From Moraxellaceae bacterium (GTDB lineage: Bacteria; Pseudomonadota; Gammaproteobacteria; Pseudomonadales; Moraxellaceae), in contig JAUXNL010000302.1 of assembly GCA_030684415.1 (NCBI GenBank), forward strand, positions 1 through 7,442: a stretch of DNA of 7,442 nt, in the 5' to 3' direction. The notes beneath the pieces are model-generated. The model was given only the letters and a program-made list of their open reading frames with translations, did not search any database and had not been told where the DNA came from. Shown one piece after another: positions 5,579 through 7,442 of this stretch. The first letter of the stretch is position 1. Each line of letters starts with the position of its first letter. The position numbers and the translations under genes are program-made.

Positions 5579-7318
5579 ATGGATGCTTTTACGGTGCTCT
5601 CCGCCTGCCCGCTGTTTGCGGGCCTGAACCCGGAGGCCATCGCCCGGCTGGCGGCCGAGGCCCGCCCCGTGCGTCTGGCCGCCGGAGAGCAATTGTTTGC
5701 GGCGGGCGATGCGCCTGACTTGCTTTACATCGTGGCCACCGGACGCCTGCGCGCCGTCTTTCCGGATGGCCGCATCGCCGGCGATATCGCCCGACTGGAG
5801 CCCATCGGCGAAATCGGCCTGCTCACCGGCGACCGCCGTGGCGCCAGCGTGCACGCCCTGCGCTCCAGCCTGCTGTTTGCCTTCAGTGCCAGCGCCTTCC
5901 AGGCCTTTGCCATGAATGAGCCGGCGGCGCTCATGGCCATCACCCGCGTCATCATTGGCCGTATGCGCGAGCCCGACCGCGAAACCCGGCTACGGGCCGC
6001 GCGCAAAACCCGCACCCTGACCGTATTCGCCGCCAGCACAGAGGTTAACGGCCCTGCATTTGCGGCAGCGCTCGAGGCCGCCCTTGGTGGTCATACCAAA
6101 TATGTCGACGCTGCCCTCGCCAGTCACGAAGCAGGACTGGACGAGGCCAGCCTGCATGAATGGATGAGCCAGTTGGAGTTCGCCCACAAGCAAGTGGTGT
6201 ATGACGCCGCTGGTAGCCCGGACTGGACCCGCGCCACGCTGCGCCAGGCCGACCGCATCGTGGTGGTGGCTGATTGCACCAGTGCCGAGCTGGCGCCAGC
6301 ACTGGCCGGCATCCTGCAAGCCGCCGCGCTGCATTCGCCGGTCGAGCTGGTCCTGCTACGGCGCGAAGGCGACAACCCCGCGCCAGCCTTGGCCTGGAAA
6401 GCGGCCATTGGCGCCCGCAGCCACTACTTCGTGCGCCCGGGCCATGCCGGTGACATGGCCAGCCTCGCCAGGCAACTGACTGGTTTTGGTGTGGGACTCG
6501 TGCTCGGTGGTGGTGGCGCCCGAGGCTTTGCGCATGTCGGCCTACTGCGCGCCATGCAGGAGCTGGGGATTCCGGTGGATGTCTGCGGCGGCGCCAGCAT
6601 GGGCGCTTTCATTGCGGCCCTGCATGCCAGCGGCCGCGATGTTGCCGCCATCACCGAGACACTCAAAGACACCTTCATGCGCCGGCGCCTGCTCAATGAC
6701 TACCGGCTCCCTGTGGTCTCGATCATTGCGGGCAAGAAGTTCCGGCGGCATCTGCAGGGCGTGTTTGGCGAGCTCCGCGCCGAGCACCTGCCGGTGCCGT
6801 TTTACTGCGTGTCGACCAACCTCACCCGCGCCTGTACCGAAGTGCACAACGAAGGCCGCGTAGCGGACTGGCTGGCGGCCAGCATGTGCATTCCGGGACT
6901 GGCGCCCCCCGTGGCCTTCAAGGGCAGCCTGCTCTGCGACGGCGCCGTGGTGAACAGCTTGCCCACCGATGTGATGCAAGAGCTGGGGCGCGGCGTGATC
7001 ATTGCCAGCGACGTATCCACCGAAGGCGCCATCGGCGCCCCACATGCCCAAGGCCCGGACCCCGACTTCGAGGCCGTACACCGCCGCCACGAAGACGGCA
7101 GCCGCGTCAGCCTGAAAGACGTGCTCTTCCGCACCACCTCGCTGGGCTCAGAAAGCGGCATGGCCGCCAGAGCCAGCCGCGCCGACATGTACCTGCGCAT
7201 GCCGGTCGGCGATGTCGGCACCTTCGACTGGCCCCTGCTCGACGCCATCATCCAGCGCGGCTACGAACACGCCATGCAAGAACTCCCCGCCCTCCTCAGC
7301 AAACTGGAGCAAGACTGA
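5579..7318 (+). CDS. NTE-type patatin-like phospholipase with cyclic-nucleotide-binding domain
   Basis: Predicted serine lysophospholipase or esterase that releases fatty acids from phospholipids, 579 aa. Residues ~10-130 form a cyclic-nucleotide-binding fold; its phosphate-binding cassette GEIGLLTGDRRGASV (77-91) keeps the Glu, Arg and Ser expected for ligand binding. Residues ~145-300 are the linker domain typical of NTE/PNPLA6 relatives (RQADRIVVVAD, ELVLLRREG, LARQLTG). The patatin domain starts at ~305 with the oxyanion loop GGGGARGFAHVG (310-321), the nucleophile elbow GASMG with Ser340, and the catalytic Asp454 in CDGAVVN. The tail DMYLRMPVGDVGTFDW also fits NTE. Unlike eukaryotic NTE there is no N-terminal membrane helix and a single cyclic-nucleotide domain, as in bacterial members. 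The start at 5579 has a ribosome binding site and places the nucleotide domain at the very N-terminus; ATG 5423 would add 52 unbiased codons. It is divergent from fadA, suggesting a lipid-turnover link. Confidence 0.93.
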   Translation: MDAFTVLSACPLFAGLNPEAIARLAAEARPVRLAAGEQLFAAGDAPDLLYIVATGRLRAVFPDGRIAGDIARLEPIGEIGLLTGDRRGASVHALRSSLLFAFSASAFQAFAMNEPAALMAITRVIIGRMREPDRETRLRAARKTRTLTVFAASTEVNGPAFAAALEAALGGHTKYVDAALASHEAGLDEASLHEWMSQLEFAHKQVVYDAAGSPDWTRATLRQADRIVVVADCTSAELAPALAGILQAAALHSPVELVLLRREGDNPAPALAWKAAIGARSHYFVRPGHAGDMASLARQLTGFGVGLVLGGGGARGFAHVGLLRAMQELGIPVDVCGGASMGAFIAALHASGRDVAAITETLKDTFMRRRLLNDYRLPVVSIIAGKKFRRHLQGVFGELRAEHLPVPFYCVSTNLTRACTEVHNEGRVADWLAASMCIPGLAPPVAFKGSLLCDGAVVNSLPTDVMQELGRGVIIASDVSTEGAIGAPHAQGPDPDFEAVHRRHEDGSRVSLKDVLFRTTSLGSESGMAARASRADMYLRMPVGDVGTFDWPLLDAIIQRGYEHAMQELPALLSKLEQD

Positions 7319-7340
7319 AACCTCCGCATCGCACCGCCCC

Positions 7341-7359
7341 AAAAATTGGTCGCACCAAT
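7341..7359 (-). terminator. Hairpin with T-tract on the minus strand
   Basis: ATTGGT (7345-7350) and ACCAAT (7354-7359) with a CGC loop. Read on the minus strand the stem runs into TTTTT (7345-7341), as in an intrinsic terminator. On the + strand no T-tract follows. The stem is short (6 bp) and AT-rich in part, so it is probably weak. It sits 12 bases after a minus-strand TGA at 7372-7374. Confidence 0.5.
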
Positions 7360-7371
7360 AGAGCCAGCCCA

Positions 7372-7442
7372 TCACCCAAGTCCAGCCCAGCCCACACCAA
7401 CCAGCCAGCCAGCCAGCCAGTCGGCCAAACCAAAGCCCACCA
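7372..7442 (-). CDS. Possible C-terminal end of a convergent gene entering from the right
   Basis: On the minus strand one frame is open from the window edge to the TGA at 7372-7374, giving 22 residues: VGFGLADWLAGWLVGV then GWAGLG. It is rich in Gly, Trp and Leu and would suit the end of a membrane protein. The support is indirect: a hairpin with a minus-strand T-tract begins 12 bases after the stop, and a convergent gene would explain it. However, the other two minus-strand frames are also open here, and the repeat-rich composition makes any frame look Trp/Gly-rich, so this may be non-coding. Confidence 0.3.
   Translation of the reverse strand, partial: VGFGLADWLAGWLVGVGWAGLG
7401..7420. 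repeat. Five tandem copies of CCAG
   Basis: A perfect tetranucleotide tract, (CCAG)x5, within C-rich DNA that also holds several looser CCAGCC copies from 7363 onward. If the partial minus-strand frame is a gene, the tract encodes Trp-Leu-Ala-Gly-Trp-Leu and a change of one unit would shift the reading frame. Confidence 0.85.

Overview
The window looks like chromosomal DNA from a GC-rich proteobacterium. I cannot place it more narrowly, and a gammaproteobacterium is only my best guess. Most of the sequence is roughly 60% GC with a strong coding bias, but the first ~340 bases are much poorer (about 38% GC by hand count over 1-300).

Left edge (1-390): the 3' part of a low-GC gene of unknown function on the + strand, ending at 342. 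A hairpin at 363-390 lies between it and the convergent gene on the minus strand.

Middle (411-5288, all minus strand): three genes read right to left. First comes a thiolase (4074-5288, FadA type). Then comes a fused enoyl-CoA hydratase / 3-hydroxyacyl-CoA dehydrogenase (1718-3901, FadB type). Last is an iron-dependent alcohol dehydrogenase (411-1646). The thiolase and the fusion protein make up a fatty-acid beta-oxidation trifunctional complex, with every catalytic residue I can check in place. The gene order (beta subunit first) and several sequence stretches recall the mycobacterial FadA/FadB pair more than the E. coli fadBA operon. A strong intrinsic terminator follows fadB and ends only 7 bases before the ribosome binding site of the alcohol dehydrogenase, which leaves no room for a promoter after it.

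Right side (5289-7318): a 290-bp divergent intergenic region rich in inverted repeats, then a + strand gene for a 579-aa protein. It has an N-terminal cyclic-nucleotide-binding domain, a middle linker domain and a C-terminal patatin lipase domain. This is the architecture of the neuropathy target esterase (NTE/PNPLA6) family of lysophospholipases. A lipase that can release fatty acids, possibly under cAMP-type control, sits back to back with enzymes that degrade fatty acids.

Right edge (7319-7442): C-rich DNA with a hairpin whose T-tract faces the minus strand, and a five-copy CCAG repeat. Together with a minus-strand stop codon at 7372-7374 this suggests the end of a further convergent gene running in from the right.

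I see no tRNA, rRNA, CRISPR array, insertion sequence or phage gene. The core genes are well-known families. The unusual points are the regulatory layout, the composition break at the left edge, and the lipase/beta-oxidation pairing.
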